From NCBI GenBank assembly GCA_024449915.1, contig JAMZAV010000029.1, positions 1,488,001 through 1,552,000 on the forward strand: a stretch of DNA of 64,000 bases, in the 5' to 3' direction. Positions 34,756 through 47,400 of this stretch are shown in pieces (position 1 is the stretch's first letter; the number at the start of each line of letters is the position of its first letter). The position numbers were made by a program, and so were the translations under genes. The notes beneath the pieces were generated by a model. It saw only the letters and a program-made list of their open reading frames with translations, was not told the DNA's origin and made no database searches. The stretch comes from Sweltsa coloradensis (Eukaryota; Arthropoda; Insecta; Plecoptera; Chloroperlidae).

Positions 34756-35570
34756 CGAAGCCAGGGATGATCTTCCTGGAATTCTAAGTCGGGACACGCG
34801 GGACGTCCTGATTGGGTGACAGAGAGAAGCCTGGATTTCCCCCGAGGGCTCGCAAAGCAGATAAAAGTTATTTGCCATAGATACGCGATTCTCTTGCCAG
34901 AATTACCATAATTCTTTTCAGAATTTTCAAACAGGGAACAGTTGGTAAAACCAACATAGGGAATAAAACGTCAGTTTATAAAAAGAGAAGTTAGAAAAGA
35001 GAATGTTTTCTATGCTCACGTGAAAAGTAGCGCCAAGTTGATAAATTGTATGAGAATGATAGATTAATAAAAGTATTAACAATTTTATTCAGATTATAAA
35101 ACTAAATCAACCTACCCAGATGGCTAAAAACTATTATAAAAACTATGTTTGGGAGTTCGAGGACTTTGGTACGGTCATTGTGGCAATCTTGTTAAGAGAT
35201 TGTCAAAGCTTTTCTTCGTTAAATGGTGCATTCTGAAATTTATCTTCAGTAAGTTTTTTTAAATTATTTTTTACATGATAAACATTTCGAGAGATAAACG
35301 CGATGAAACACTTCAAATGTACGTATTTGAAAAAAAAACTTACGCTTAGAAACGAGTGGGATAATCTGTAGTATCCAAACTTGACAACATCAATGTAAAA
35401 GCATTTCTCATTTTAAAACTACTTCATTTTGAATCGTTACAGTAATGAACTAATGACCTATACACCAGACCCCTTCATTCCCTTGCAATGATTCCATTCT
35501 TCAAACTGTAACTAAGGACACAATATTTACATTATTATTATTAGTGAATAATAGCAATTTTCGTAAAAGT
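34756..35570. other. No gene
   Basis: The first ~120 bp are GC-richer (gtcgggacacgcgggacgtc) and may be the remainder of the SINE-D source locus. The rest is AT-rich. Confidence 0.4.
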
Positions 35571-35646
35571 TTGCCACGAATGGGGATCGAACCCAGAACC
35601 TCCGGCTTTTTGGACCGATGCTCTACCAACTTAACTATCGGGGCCT
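35571..35646 (-). mobile_element. tRNA-derived SINE head (SINE-E) or tRNA pseudogene
   Basis: The minus strand folds nearly as a tRNA: acceptor with one mismatch, D arm containing agttggtagagc, anticodon stem TCGGT/GCCGG, and T arm gggttcgatcccc. The anticodon loop is CCAAAAA, lacking U33, and a T-stem and a D-stem pair are mismatched. An (AAT)-rich tail follows on the minus-strand 3' side. These point to a SINE or pseudogene, not a working tRNA. Confidence 0.65.
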
Positions 35647-36557
35647 AAGACAAACTAATAATTCGTTCATTAATAATGTCCTTAAAGCGGGTTTATGCTT
35701 AAAAACCTTTTATTCATTCATCATTTTGTTTTTTAATTCAACTTAGGAAATACGTTCTGATTAGAAAAGGAAATTTATTTTACCAAGGGAAAATTGTAAG
35801 TGTGCTTTCCCACACCTCCCTCCGTTATCTCAATATTTCCACGCAACGGGAATTATAAAGGCGACAAAAGACCTCTCACACTTCTTACCTCCTGTGATTG
35901 ACATTCATTCATGGGCTTCCTCGAGATTACCTATAATAGAGCAAAAAGCCGCAGCACTCTTGTAACTTAATAGACATTTAAATTAAAGCGTGCGTTCACA
36001 CGGCCTGAAGATTTGTTATATCTCTTTCTTATAAAGAGAAACCATTCTTCTTTCGGATAGGGCTTTTTTTAACTTATTCGATAATTATGCACAACATATT
36101 AATGTTTTAACGTTATTTGAGCAGCCAATAACAAATGATTGCACTAAATTTGGATGGCTTTGCAAGCAATTCTGTACTGTCCGTATTATAACACGTATTT
36201 TATAATATCACAGCCGACATGATAAATTTGGAAACTAAACCTAAATTACTTAAAAAGAAATCAATAATTAAGCTTTTTTAAGCCAAAATTATCATCTAAA
36301 TTCGCGTGTTTCATGAAGACTGTTAAAATGTCGACGTTAACCACTGGATTTAATCCTTGACTTAGTTGAACCTGATATGACCATATTTCGAAATGATGAA
36401 ATGATCTCGTGCACAGGTCATGGATAGGATCTACTTGCTGTTATATCCGATAAACTAGTAGATGAAGCTAATTGGATAAGAAATTTGCTTACGTTGACTT
36501 TGCAAGATAGTCGGATAGTAAATCTTCATGTTGAGAAACTTCAGATAAAATATTTTT
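35647..36557. other. AT-rich intergenic DNA
   Basis: Nothing recognised. Confidence 0.45.
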
Positions 36558-36725
36558 CTACGATGAGGATCGTCAGATGAATGATCTTCTTCAGATAAGT
36601 TTAAGATCACGATGATCCGATAAATGATCTTTCTACGATGAAGATTGTCAGATAAATGTTCTTCTTACGATGAATATCGTCAGATAAAATATGATCTACC
36701 TACGATGAAGATTGTCAGTCAAAAT
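36558..36725. repeat. Imperfect ~45-50-bp minisatellite
   Basis: Variants of ctacgatgaagattgtcagataaa are repeated about four times. Each unit contains a small inverted pair (cgatga..atcgtc). Confidence 0.7.
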
Positions 36726-38193
36726 GTGACATAATATTTTATTCAAGCCACACCTTGTAACCTGGCTCTAGTATACTGCAAGACTCCTTTATTTTATCGA
36801 TGCACAAGCAAAACCGAATATGCCGCCAATCTCTGGTGATGTATTTCCAAACAAGGCGTTGGTAATCCGATGAATCTCTACCGTGATGGATTAGTTGTGG
36901 TGAGGTGTAAGCTGGTCATGTATCAGATATCCGTTAGCAACACAATTAACAACCTGTTCATAGCATTAGTGTACGTAAGTCGGTGTAAGCTGATGTCAAC
37001 AGGAGGTGAACGTGAAGCCACATTAACTTGGCGTTCGTCGCTCACAAGAGAGACGATATGGAAAAATGCGGGCTGATTTGATGTATGGCATAATATTAAT
37101 CGTATTCATAGAAAATAAAGTAGTATTATGTACAAAACTTTATAAAGTTTCTAGTAATGAGATAAAACATCGATCGGAGAGTTGATTTTCAATGTTTTTT
37201 TGAAGCTTTTTTGAAAGAATCGGAAAAATAAGTAAATACATTTCTATTTATTTTTTGACAGCAAATTCTGGTGTTAATAACACGATATTATGTATATCCA
37301 CATTTCAATCTTAAACAAAAATATTTTAGCTATGACTCAACCTTGCCGAGTTTATTGCTTAAAGAGCATGACCGCCTCCTCTTAGTCAGTAACAGATTTT
37401 ATAAAAAATCCTGTTCTAACACACAGCTAAGGTGCAGGATACCCAAAAACTTGATACTTCATAATGACACATATTTTATGTGATTATTTCGGGCAGCGAA
37501 AGCTATACAATTGATACTATCACATAATTTACTTTCACATTTTGTCCTGTTGTTACTATTATAATTTGTGTATTACATTTTGATGATTTCTTTAATATGG
37601 TGTTGAAAATAAAACGATAGCTAATTCTTAATTCAAAAATCAAAAGCAACCAATATATAATATATTTTGTAAAACAATTGATAACTACATTGATTAATCA
37701 TTATGCAAATATCATAAACTTAATGTGGAATGGTGTTGTGTAGAGCTTCCATTTAAAACCACGTATGCTAGTTTGAAACCTATCTTCAAAAGCGTGGAGA
37801 CAGAATGTCTCGGACAACACTATCTTATTACAAGATCACCTCTCCCACCCACAGATTTGTTGGGGTTACAAAACTCATATTAGAAATATTGTATTTCGAA
37901 TGGTGAATAATAGTTTTATTAGTGTGTATTGTGAGAAATAAGGCCGAAACAATTTTAACATCGTAAATTAATAGACACCCATTATCCGTTCAAAAGATAT
38001 TGCAACTGTACAAAGATGATTCCCCCTCTTCCCCTGTAATCTCAGCCTTAACCTTACCGCAACGAAAGTACATAGATTTACATTTTTTGTTGGACAAAAA
38101 AATAAATTTTAAATAATGTTGTTTCCATACCTCGGTGTATAATGGTAAGAATGCATGAACTTGTCAACTGAGTATTTAAGATCACAAGTAAAT
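36726..38193. other. AT-rich intergenic DNA
   Basis: Nothing recognised. Confidence 0.45.
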
Positions 38194-38685
38194 GATATCC
38201 CCCCAAAATACAAAAATTTGTAAAAAAGACGGCAGCCAAGCTCTCCTTCAAAAGTCTTCGGCTGTGAATGCTGTGAGATATAGAAGTTGAGCCAAGCTTT
38301 TTATTCTTTCTCCCTAGTTTCGCTTTGAAAATATGTAAGATCATTTCGCCTGTTGACGAGCGCCAAGCCAACGATTTTTGTGGTAAAAAAGTAAAATTTT
38401 TAAACTCGAAATCGTAAAAAAATTCTTGGCCATGAACCAAATTCAATGGCCAAGTCATTTTTTTATGATTCGAGTTTAAAAATTTTACTTTTTTACCACA
38501 AAAATCGTTGGCTTGGCGCTCGTCAACAGGCGAAATGATCTTACATATTTTCAAAGCGAAACTAGGGAGAAAGAATAAAAAGCTTGGCTCAACTTCTATA
38601 TCTCACAGCATTCACAGCCGAAGACTTTTGAAGGAGAGCTTGGCTGCCGTCTTTTTTACAAATTTTTGTATTTTGGGGGGATATC
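38194..38685. repeat. ~490-bp near-perfect palindrome
   Basis: Left arm from gatatccccccaaaataca (38194) and right arm to tattttggggggatatc (38685) are reverse complements over about 230 bp with almost no mismatches. The centre (38424-38455) reads ttcttggccatgaa...ttcaatggccaag. Both strands therefore encode the same open frame (GEMILHIFKAKLGRKNKKLG), a by-product of symmetry rather than two genes. Transcription would give a long hairpin. It could be a foldback transposon or a recent inverted duplication. Confidence 0.9.
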
Positions 38686-38828
38686 ACATCTTTTTTGTTG
38701 TTCGTTCGCTATCAAGGTGTGAATGATGGACTTTGAATGATTAAATTTGTTAAGTTCAAAGTTGTTTTTTTACATTTTTGGGCCCACGGTCCCCCCAAAG
38801 ATACCCCTTAAATAAATAAATAAATAAA

Positions 38829-39240
38829 TTTTTATTTCGAGTCTACCCACTCAGTTATATGTAACTGATTTTCAGTGGGGGACTTTAAATCAAAGTGACC
38901 AAGCCAACCCTGCAGGCCCCGACGCAATCGACGAGTGAGCGATAACCAACCAAAGATCGATATTTTTAATAGGAAATATATCAATCAGTGGTATGGACAG
39001 TGCGAACATCCGCGGATCAACGCCAGAATCAACAAGGCCGATCCAGAACAACTCTGAAATTTATTATATGCTTCGTTGCTAGGACGGCTCCAAAGTCACC
39101 GTTTACAAACTCCTAAGACAAGAACTGATAGACTTAAGTCCAAATCAGAAGTTAAAAAACTTCTGACTTGAGCGGGAATCGAACCCTGGCCCTTCTGCAT
39201 TGGAAGCAGATACGCTAACAACAAGACCAACGCACTAGCA
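38829..39240 (-). mobile_element. SINE-B copy (tRNA-derived), best preserved
   Basis: On the minus strand: gtgcgttggtcttgttgttagc (A-box side), then gggttcgattcccgc (B box), a hairpin cagaagttttttaacttctg, and a ~330-bp body ending at a (TTTA)-type simple repeat (38808-38835). Degraded copies lie at 2095-2500, 3405-3775 and, in opposite orientation, 57725-57870. Confidence 0.75.
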
Positions 39241-39586
39241 TAAGCACTAGATATTTATAATGGTTAAAAGCATGTTTAATTTCAAGCTTGTATACAAATT
39301 ACTACGCCTGAGTAATTACGCGTTTTGATTTTGCTAGGACGGCTCCAAAGTCACCGTTTACAAACTCCTAAGACAAGAACTGATAGACTTAAGTCCAAAT
39401 CAGAAGTTAAAAAACTTCTGACTTTAGCGGGAATCGAACCCTGGCCCTTCTGCATTGGAAGCAGATACGCTAACAACAAGACCAACGCACTAGCATAAGA
39501 ACTTGATATTTATAATGGTTAAGAGCATGTTTAATTTCAAGCTTGTACAAATTACTACGCCTGAGTAATTACGCGTTTTGATTTTG
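39078..39586. repeat. 255-bp tandem duplication of the SINE-B head
   Basis: gctaggacggctccaaagtc begins at 39078 and 39333; the two units are nearly identical and each includes the hairpin, the tRNA-like head and the flank atatttataatggtta...acgcgttttgatt. A third, older partial copy of the flank is at 39950-40030. Confidence 0.9.
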
Positions 39587-40187
39587 ATTTTGATTTAGAT
39601 TTTCCCCGGTCCCAATTGCCCGGTTTTTGTTATATGAGGTACATCTGAGTGTGGCCCAAGTTTCAAAGTTCTAAGATGAACCGTTTTCTCGGTATAGCGT
39701 ATTATTCATAAGAGTACGGAATTACCTACTTTTGATAATTTTGGTTTTTTTCCGGTACCCGTTAACCAATTTTGTTTTCCATATTCAAAAGTGATAAAGA
39801 ATGAGAGATATCAAAATGTATTCCACGTTTGAAACATCTCAGTTGTAGCGTTTTCTTTGAATGATTCATTTCTTAAAGTTCAGATATGTTTTTTGTCATT
39901 TTTGGGCCCATGGTCATCCCAAATTTAGCCCCTTGTGTTTTGGACGCAAGATATTTATAATGGTTAATAGCATGTTCAATTTCAAGTTTGTACAAATTAC
40001 CACGCCTTGGTAATTACGCGTTTTGATTATCATCCAAATTTTGATTTTCTCCGGTCCCTGTTACCCGATTTTGGTTTTGAAAGCAAAAGGCACTGCGTCT
40101 GAAATACACCTAAGTGTGGTCCAAGTTTCATAATTCTAAGATTTACCGTTTTCTCTGTAGGCTAAAGAACTCTCCGCGGAAACTCCT
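39587..40187. repeat. Two diverged copies of a ~200-bp flank segment
   Basis: The block tccccggtcccaattgcccg to accgttttctcgg (39600-39695) recurs as tctccggtccctgttacccg to accgttttctctg (40045-40157). No coding frame. Confidence 0.6.
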
Positions 40188-40224
<37 letters not shown>

Positions 40225-40250
40225 CCCAGCCACCCACCCACCCAGCCAGC
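40188..40250. repeat. (CCAG)n / (CCAC)n microsatellite
   Basis: About 15 tetranucleotide units. Apparent Ser-Gln-Pro-Ala or Gly-Trp-Leu-Ala frames through it are artefacts. Confidence 0.95.
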
Positions 40251-41339
40251 TTTAAGGAATTTGACGATGTTGAGAGCCTTTTTTAACATAGAACGAGTTG
40301 TCGGATCGGGTTGATTTTTTTTTTGGTATGTCATGGACCACATACCAGGTCATATACCGAGTTTCAAGATTGTAACTCTTTCGGGGCGGCGTGTGCAGAT
40401 AGCTGAAAACCCCCCAACTCTGGTAGGTGTATATAGGGCCGGAGTTCGGTGTCGCCTAAGCATCGCATCGCTTGTCTGCCGGGCGACGACCGTCGCCCTA
40501 GATACCACACAGCAAAGAGTACAATGATATCACATACATGCGCTGAAATACTAATGTACAACATAACTCAAGCAAGAGATTTTAGCACACAACGTTTCCT
40601 AGGCGGTTCTGTATTTTAAAATACTCGAAACATTAGCAATGCATTAATCATCGGCCTAGTCTTCGCTTAGAGACCGCTATGTATTCGAGCAAGAGTATTA
40701 CCCAACCTTCTGTTCAATACGAGCACAGAACAGAGTAAGAAGGGTGTAAGTTTATCGGAGACTCGACACAGTTTTCCATTCAGAACAACTAAAAACGCGG
40801 TGGTTGCGACTATTTCTCTTTTTGAACTAAACACTTGAAATAACTCTGAATCTTCATTTAACGAACACGTCACATATTTTATGTAAGTCTTATTCGTATA
40901 TTCACTGTTATAAAAACTGGTTCACCAATAAAAAACAGTTCTTGGAAGTGTTATTTTTTTTTGTTCTAATGAACACCTTTATTAAACGAGTACCTACATT
41001 TATAACATTTCAAAAGGATTGAAGCACATTTCTTGAGAAGCTACTTTTTCAGACTACATTTTTTTAATCTTCAAGATTAAAAAATCTACAATTATAAATT
41101 TATTTATTTATTTGACCATGCATTTGAAGTAGAACTTCAAATACTAACAATTGGTTAAAATAATTAACCCTCAAGATCTAATTCAAGACAAGTTTAAATT
41201 TATCTCGTTTCAAACGGCCAATTTTTGGATCATTTGTGTATAAAACTGTTTACCTTATTCTTTGCACTGCATTACGTAAATACTTAATAGTTTACTCGGT
41301 TGCTTGTAACGCTCTAATGCAATTATCGTGTGTAAAGAT
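40251..41339. other. Intergenic DNA
   Basis: A ttatttatttatttgacc string at 41100-41118 looks like the minus-strand tail of a LINE. A 12-bp-arm hairpin (ttttttaatct / agattaaaaaa) is at 41059-41084. No gene. Confidence 0.45.
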
Positions 41340-41720
41340 GGCTGACGACATCCGAGCAGCCACTTAGAGTCTGCCTCAATACCCCCCAGTATTGCAAGAA
41401 AGTATTCCCATCCCTGGCGTGCAGGTGATACTGTTGACAGAAGCCGTATCTACCCGGGATGTAAATCGAATAAACAACATGGCGAGGCTGAAACAGTCAT
41501 CGATGCGTCAAGTCGAACCTCTCTCAGGGGGGGCGAGCTGCCCCGGGGCTGTTCACGATCGCGTCGCGGGACAAAATATTGTTTACACTAAAAATAAGGG
41601 AAAGAAGACGCGTACGCACTTTTATACGTGCGTGTGCTTGCTCTCGAGCTAGTGTGTGTGGATGAGTGCGTGATGGAGGATCACGTGTTGTAAGATCGCA
41701 TGTTTGGAACGTGGGGGTGA
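41340..41720. other. GC-rich island, unidentified
   Basis: Words such as gctgccccggggctgttcac and gatcgcgtcgcgggac stand out from AT-rich flanks. An 86-codon + frame (41392-41652, from a non-ATG codon) has no recognisable motif. Could be an unannotated 5' exon or CpG-rich regulatory DNA. Confidence 0.35.
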
Positions 41721-42001
41721 AAGCAGAACAAACCTATCCTATTTGTATCCCATTTTATTTTGAAGAAATCGTAAGTTTTACTTGAACGAATAAAATAAAT
41801 TGAAAATATAATTGATACTGATATTGACAGGATTTACATTATCAATAATAATAATTATTATTATTATTATCAATAAAAATACAAATAAGAATAATAAATA
41901 TAACAACCAAATAACACATTCATAACAGCATATTCGTAAATTTTACCACATATTATTATACCTAATTATGTTATACATTAATGTAATGACTATTAAGTTA
42001 A

Positions 42002-42464
42002 TTGGATGAGCGTAGTATAGCGAGCGAAGCGAAGATTCCATTTCACTACCTGGAGAAAAAATCCGGAATGTTTTTTTCTTGATTTTTTTGTATTTTTGGC
42101 AGTTTGTTAACACGATTTCGGCTAAACCGATAATCGAATTGCGATGATACTTTGTGGCGGCATTCGAAATCTTTGAACTTAGAACTGCCACGTTTTTGAG
42201 CGCAATCAAAATATTATTACTCATAAAAATCGCAATTTTACGATTTGTTTCGATTAAAAAAATCTTCGAATTAAAACACCTACATGCTTTATCCGATTGT
42301 AATGATTTTTTCACAGAACCTGTTATGAATTAATATATTCGTGTGAAATTTCAGCGTCATCGAATAATTAATCTTATGAAAATCGCAATTTTACGCTTTT
42401 TCGTTTTCAAACAATTACGCTAATCCAACATTGCGCCTGAAAAAGCGTTTGAGAAGCTTCTTAG
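42002..42464 (-). mobile_element. HINE-like element (TTGGATGAG family), reverse orientation
   Basis: Starts ttggatgagcgtagtatagc and ends aaaagcgtttgagaagcttcttag. The body with ctggagaaaaaatccggaatg matches the forward copies at 51831 and 52985, so it belongs to that subfamily. Confidence 0.6.
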
Positions 42465-43132
42465 TAAAATAAATTGATCAAAAATGTACACGAAACATAA
42501 ATGGTTATAACAAGATGTTATGTTCTCCAGCAGTTTAGGTTTTACATCGATTGTTTCTGTGCAAACACTACCTCCGCAACACTTCTTATCTAACAAGACT
42601 TTTGTTTGACTTTTAGTGAATCCGTAACAGGAGACACGATTTACATGTAAGTTCCACTGAATTTTCTATCGTGCATACGGGGAACCTTCCTCGACCAAGC
42701 GAGTGCAGCGGTTGGCGCAAGCAGATCTAGTGGACCTTGGATTTCATATAACTACTTAATTTGGATGTGATCCCTTATAAAACTACGTAATATAGTATTA
42801 AAGCTGATAGGCAGTTATTTGGGCGGGCTCATTTTCTTAAATGTATATGTTCCACACGATAATGCTTGAAAACGTGGCAGTACTAATGTTCGAAGTTGTA
42901 TATGTTCGGATAAACTAAACATTAGGGATGCTCAACAATATATAGATATTGATGGTCAAAATTGAATTAATTGTATTAAATATAAACAATTTCACCTATG
43001 GGAGTGCTTCCCGACTAAACAAATCATACCTGCGTAAGGTCATGATATTATATATAATGTTTGTTTGGTCAGTTCAAAGGCAACAGATATTCGTTGCAGT
43101 ACTGTTCCATCAATTCAGATATATAATGCAAC
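42465..43132. other. AT-rich intergenic DNA
   Basis: Nothing recognised. Confidence 0.45.
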
Positions 43133-43254
43133 TACAATTCAGAAGTTAAAAAGTTACCGTCTCGGTGGTCTAGTTGGCTAAGGCGCCTACCTGGAATGTG
43201 GGAGACTCGTGTTCGAACCCCGATCGGAATGGATTTTTTAACTTCTGAATTGTA
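43133..43254 (+). mobile_element. tRNA-like core flanked by 20-bp perfect inverted repeats
   Basis: Left tacaattcagaagttaaaaa (43133-43152) and right tttttaacttctgaattgta (43235-43254) are exact complements. Between them is a tRNA-like module: ccgtctcggtggtctagttg (A box tagttggctaaggcgcc) and gtgttcgaaccccgatcgg (B box). The same core and right flank appear, without the left repeat, in the 18-21 kb units, and the flank plus core start at 59227. TA at both outer edges would fit a TA-targeting transposase. Whether this is a MITE with a captured tRNA or two SINE tails facing each other is open. Confidence 0.8.
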
Positions 43255-43609
43255 TTAAATATTTACAAGGCCATTAAATTATAAGAAAACGACATCGATT
43301 TTTGTGTCATGGTGTCTGTAGAAACAATGACAACATATTAATACAACTCCTGGCCAAGAAATGTTGTTGCCCGCTCAGAGACAAATTCAATCGAATGATA
43401 CGGTACTTGTAATGTGATTTCAGAATATCCCGATGTCAAAAGTTACCCAAGTAAAGATTAATTTAAAATTTAAAAATAATTGAGTCAATTTTCTAACCCG
43501 TTATAGAACACAAATGTCGATATTGAAAATAATTTACTGTTTATATCGATAGGCAATCTTACTGAATTCTAATGCACGATTTTAAATGTGGGCGCACGTG
43601 TTTTTGGTC
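43255..43609. other. AT-rich intergenic DNA
   Basis: Nothing recognised. Confidence 0.45.
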
Positions 43610-44030
43610 CAATCAAGCTGAAGAAATAAATAGCCAAACTCAACTTCTCTGGGGCGTCCAACCCAACCAGATTTCCTCTCTGTATAATGTAAAGAAATGA
43701 CCGGATATTGCACGTCTCATATGGGCCCTTCCGGAAGTGGAACGGACACAGAATTATCGACTATCTGCATCGGATATACGCGGACACGGACTGTAGAATC
43801 CAAAGTGGGCGCTCTGCAGCATAACGCATGCCTCAATGGAACCTTTGTACGGGACGCGGGAGATAAATAGGGTGCTTGGAACGTCCATAAGGAGAACCGG
43901 GAGAAGCCGGCAGTGGTTTCTGGTTCGAGAATGACGGGCAAATACGGGTGGAGATGTATAAAACTTGAAGGGAAGATCTTGAAATTGACAATCGCTATCT
44001 CATCGAAGATCTTTATTGTGCACATTGCTT
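43610..44030. other. GC-richer island, unidentified
   Basis: Contains gggcccttccggaagtggaa, cggatatacgcggacacgg and gaaccgggagaagccggc. A 102-codon minus frame is open here without a recognised domain. Candidate exon or conserved non-coding element. Confidence 0.35.
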
Positions 44031-44394
44031 TTGTGTTTGAAGAAATGATATTTTGGCTTTATTACAATTAAAATATTTAATTTCAATCCGTTTCATATAA
44101 AATTTGAAATATCAATTTGTAATATTTTAATTTTTATATTGTCTTATTGTGTGTAGTAGCGGTACACAGCACTTTTTGAACACTTTTTTTCGCGTTGCAC
44201 AGTTATAGGTAGGACCATAAGAAATACTTATCAATGTGGAGGCACTCAACATTTCCATTAGAATTCAAAATGGCGGCCATTTTTCAAAACGATCTTATTT
44301 ACAATTAATAAGAGTGATTTTTTGGCGTGTTTATTTCATCTAGTTATTTGTATTTATTATTATTTTATTGCAAGATTACAACAGGTCACATGCC

Positions 44395-44490
44395 CCACAA
44401 GTGAAATTTACAACAATATTTTCCTCTTGTGTAAATCAGTTTTCAGAACTGAATCGGATAGTCGTAAACTATTAGTAATTTAAAAAATAT
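44395..44490 (+). repeat. LINE/SINE 3' tail family, copy 2 (decayed)
   Basis: tttcctcttgtgtaaatcag and aactgaatcggatagtcg align with the 698 and 57531 copies. Confidence 0.5.
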
Positions 44491-47400
44491 ACGTCATAGC
44501 GACAGCAGATTCATTCATCAAGCATCGTGAATAAAGCACGTGCGTTGATTTCAAGATGACGAGTGCGTGGCGCGGCGCAATATCTAAGCATAATGTTACA
44601 AAAGATAACACGATTTATTCTTACTAGGCTAGAGAAATTTAAAATTATATAGGAATTTAGTAAAATTACGCAAAGGCGTTAAGTCAACAACCAAAGTGTT
44701 GTAATTAATTCAATTTTACTCGCGTTTTTCAGACCGCGGCTAGGCTTAGGAAGCTATTCGCTGCCGTTATAGCAAGGCTTTAAGCAAATTACTTCCAAAC
44801 GATTTCATTGATTCTGTCCAGCGCAACTATTGCAGTAACTAGTGCGTGGCTTTAGGAGCAGAATATTCCAACTGATGTTGGATTAAGAAGGTTGGTATGT
44901 ATAAAATATAACTAAAATATAAATAGCAAACCAAATTTAAAAAAAAAATTGTTCAATAACACCATTATACATATACGTTAAATTATTGAAATGTACCGTT
45001 TACGTAAATATTTTTGACAGAAAATTTGTGGCTATTGTTATTTTGGAAAAAGGCGTATTCATGTTAATTATTCTTCAAGGGTAGAAACAACTTAACCGTT
45101 TCAAATAACACAAAATTCTATAGATTTTCTGACTTCTTTGGAGTACCGAATGAGCATCGTTTTGTAAACGGTCATCCGTGCACATTATATTAATTTGTTA
45201 CAATTTGTTGTGAGGTTAAGTTTCGGAAAAATCGTTTTTGGTCCAAAAATTAATATATTGCCGATATATATTGCCGATATAACCGATTCTCAAAATATAA
45301 TTTTGAACTAGTCTTGTATATTACACTTTTGTCCAAAAATCTAAATATAATTTCCAAAAGTGAGGTAATGTCCCGCCCAAAAAAATTCACAATTTTTTTC
45401 TGTTATTTTAAAAGCCTACTTTCATTCAGCAAACTTTTCAGACATGTTTCTTCGACTTTCAAATTATCGGCCAGAGGTGGTACAATAGCCTTTATACAAA
45501 ATGTATTAAAATTACTTAATCCTCACCTGTGTTTTATAGTAGTACAATTTAAGTTGTTGTTCCGGTTATTAAGTCATTACTTTCAATATGAACGCAAAAT
45601 ATTGGTCTTGGCATTTCTAATCGCATGTACCTAATAACCAAGTAGGTACTTTTAAGACGCCACAAGGGACCTCAAATAGAACCGTGGGTCGTTTTACACA
45701 TTCGAACTTTATAGAAAATAACCGTTCCATCAAACATATTTGATAAATGAAAATGCGTTCCTTTAATCTTTCTTTCTATCCCGCTTTTACAAACACTTCT
45801 TTGTGAACGGAAATGTTCCAACGAATGGAAAATTTTCAGAACGATGTATAATAGATATGTACATTTCGATTTCGCAACACTTTAAGGTGCGGCTGTGTGG
45901 TGAAGTAATAATTCAAGCAAGTCGTTGGGTATAGGACGAGTTTTATCTACCTGCAATGTTTCGGCGGAATTGATGATATTTCCTCAATCCATCCAACGCC
46001 CCCCCCCCACACAACCCCCCGCCCGAAATCCCACCGCACTCAACTCACATTCTAACAGACACACACCGAAACACGGCAGCATAAATACAAATACGTGAAA
46101 AAAGCTTTTCTAGAAAGAACGAAGAAAATGTTCGTCAAACATGTTAGTCGAGTATAATTTTACATTCACATGAGCTCACCGATTGATGGGTGTGTTTAAA
46201 ATTGTTAGCTTTTATTAGTGTGTCATATAATGATTGTGCACGAGTGATGTCATGTAGTCACCATTAATATCCCGTTAATTATTTTAATTTTAATTGTTAC
46301 GTTAAGAAGAAAAAAGTTAACAAAATTAATGGCATTAGATTTTATGAATTGACATTTTTAAACAATTAAAAATTTGTTATTTTTTTGAAGTTTTAGGACC
46401 AAGCAAAAAACACTTTTGACATTTTGTCCCCACCCTTGCATTCTTACGAAAAACGTAACATTTCATAGCTATCATTATGCAAACTGGATGCTGCAAAATG
46501 CTACCCAAAAGTAACAAATCGTTTTCGCTGACTCATTCACCGTTTTCATTACGGCACTGTACGGGAGTAGATTCAATTTGAACATGCAAAAACATTGAAT
46601 TTAAAAAAAAAACTTTGATATCAATTTGGAATTCAAACACCACATTTTTTCCTAAAAGATAAAGAAACGAAAAAAATCTTTTAAAAAATCACCAGTTTCA
46701 AATTGTTAAGGTAGAAAGAAAAATTTTGGGTCCCAGACTCTTGCCCTATAAAGGGTTAAAGATTTTTCCGCCATTGAATCTAATTCCCTGTTACTTTCCA
46801 CATGGCTATACAACCCCATGAACTTTTACTAGGGTGAACATAAGCATCCAATTTCAGCTAAACAACAGACAATTTTCTAATTAAAGCTCGTTCTGTTCTC
46901 TCGGCTCTAGTTTGTTTGAGAAGGTCTCATATTCGCAGCTAATTTCACTCCAACGGTGGTATACGTATCCGTGTAGAAGCATGGCGGCACATATCCCTGT
47001 TGGTTCAGGTTAAGAACGTAATTTCTCATGTTTACACAAGCCGGTAGCAGTGGGCGGACACTAGGCGGGAGGGGGGTGGGGGGGATACGCCGAATACACG
47101 CTCAATAAATCTGAATAAACAACTCTAATAAATCCCAATCAAGCGATATGGACAGAGTGTAGACTACAACAAGTTTTAGGTTGATTTAGAAGGGGTGTGT
47201 TGTGTTGATACAATATCGGACCACGAAGAGGAAAACGCTTATGCAATCTGCGATAAAGTTCATTTCTGAATTAAAATCGGATAATTAAGAATTTTGAGTA
47301 CTATTCCTTTATTGTAATGTTTTGTTGTAACTAAAAATGTATTGTTTCTACAAGTTTTGATTTAAAATGAAAAATATCTAAACGTCATAGTATTCAGGAA

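Noticed and set aside
35571..35646. Possible functional tRNA gene
   Set aside because: Lacks U33, has mismatched stems and is followed by a SINE-like tail.
38078..38726. 158-codon minus frame and 72-codon plus frame with the same peptide
   Set aside because: A mirror effect of the palindrome; no known domain, and neither has independent evidence.
40114..40343. Frames with Ala-Ser-Gln-Pro or Gly-Trp-Leu-Ala repeats
   Set aside because: Both strands of a (CCAG)n tract; not genes.
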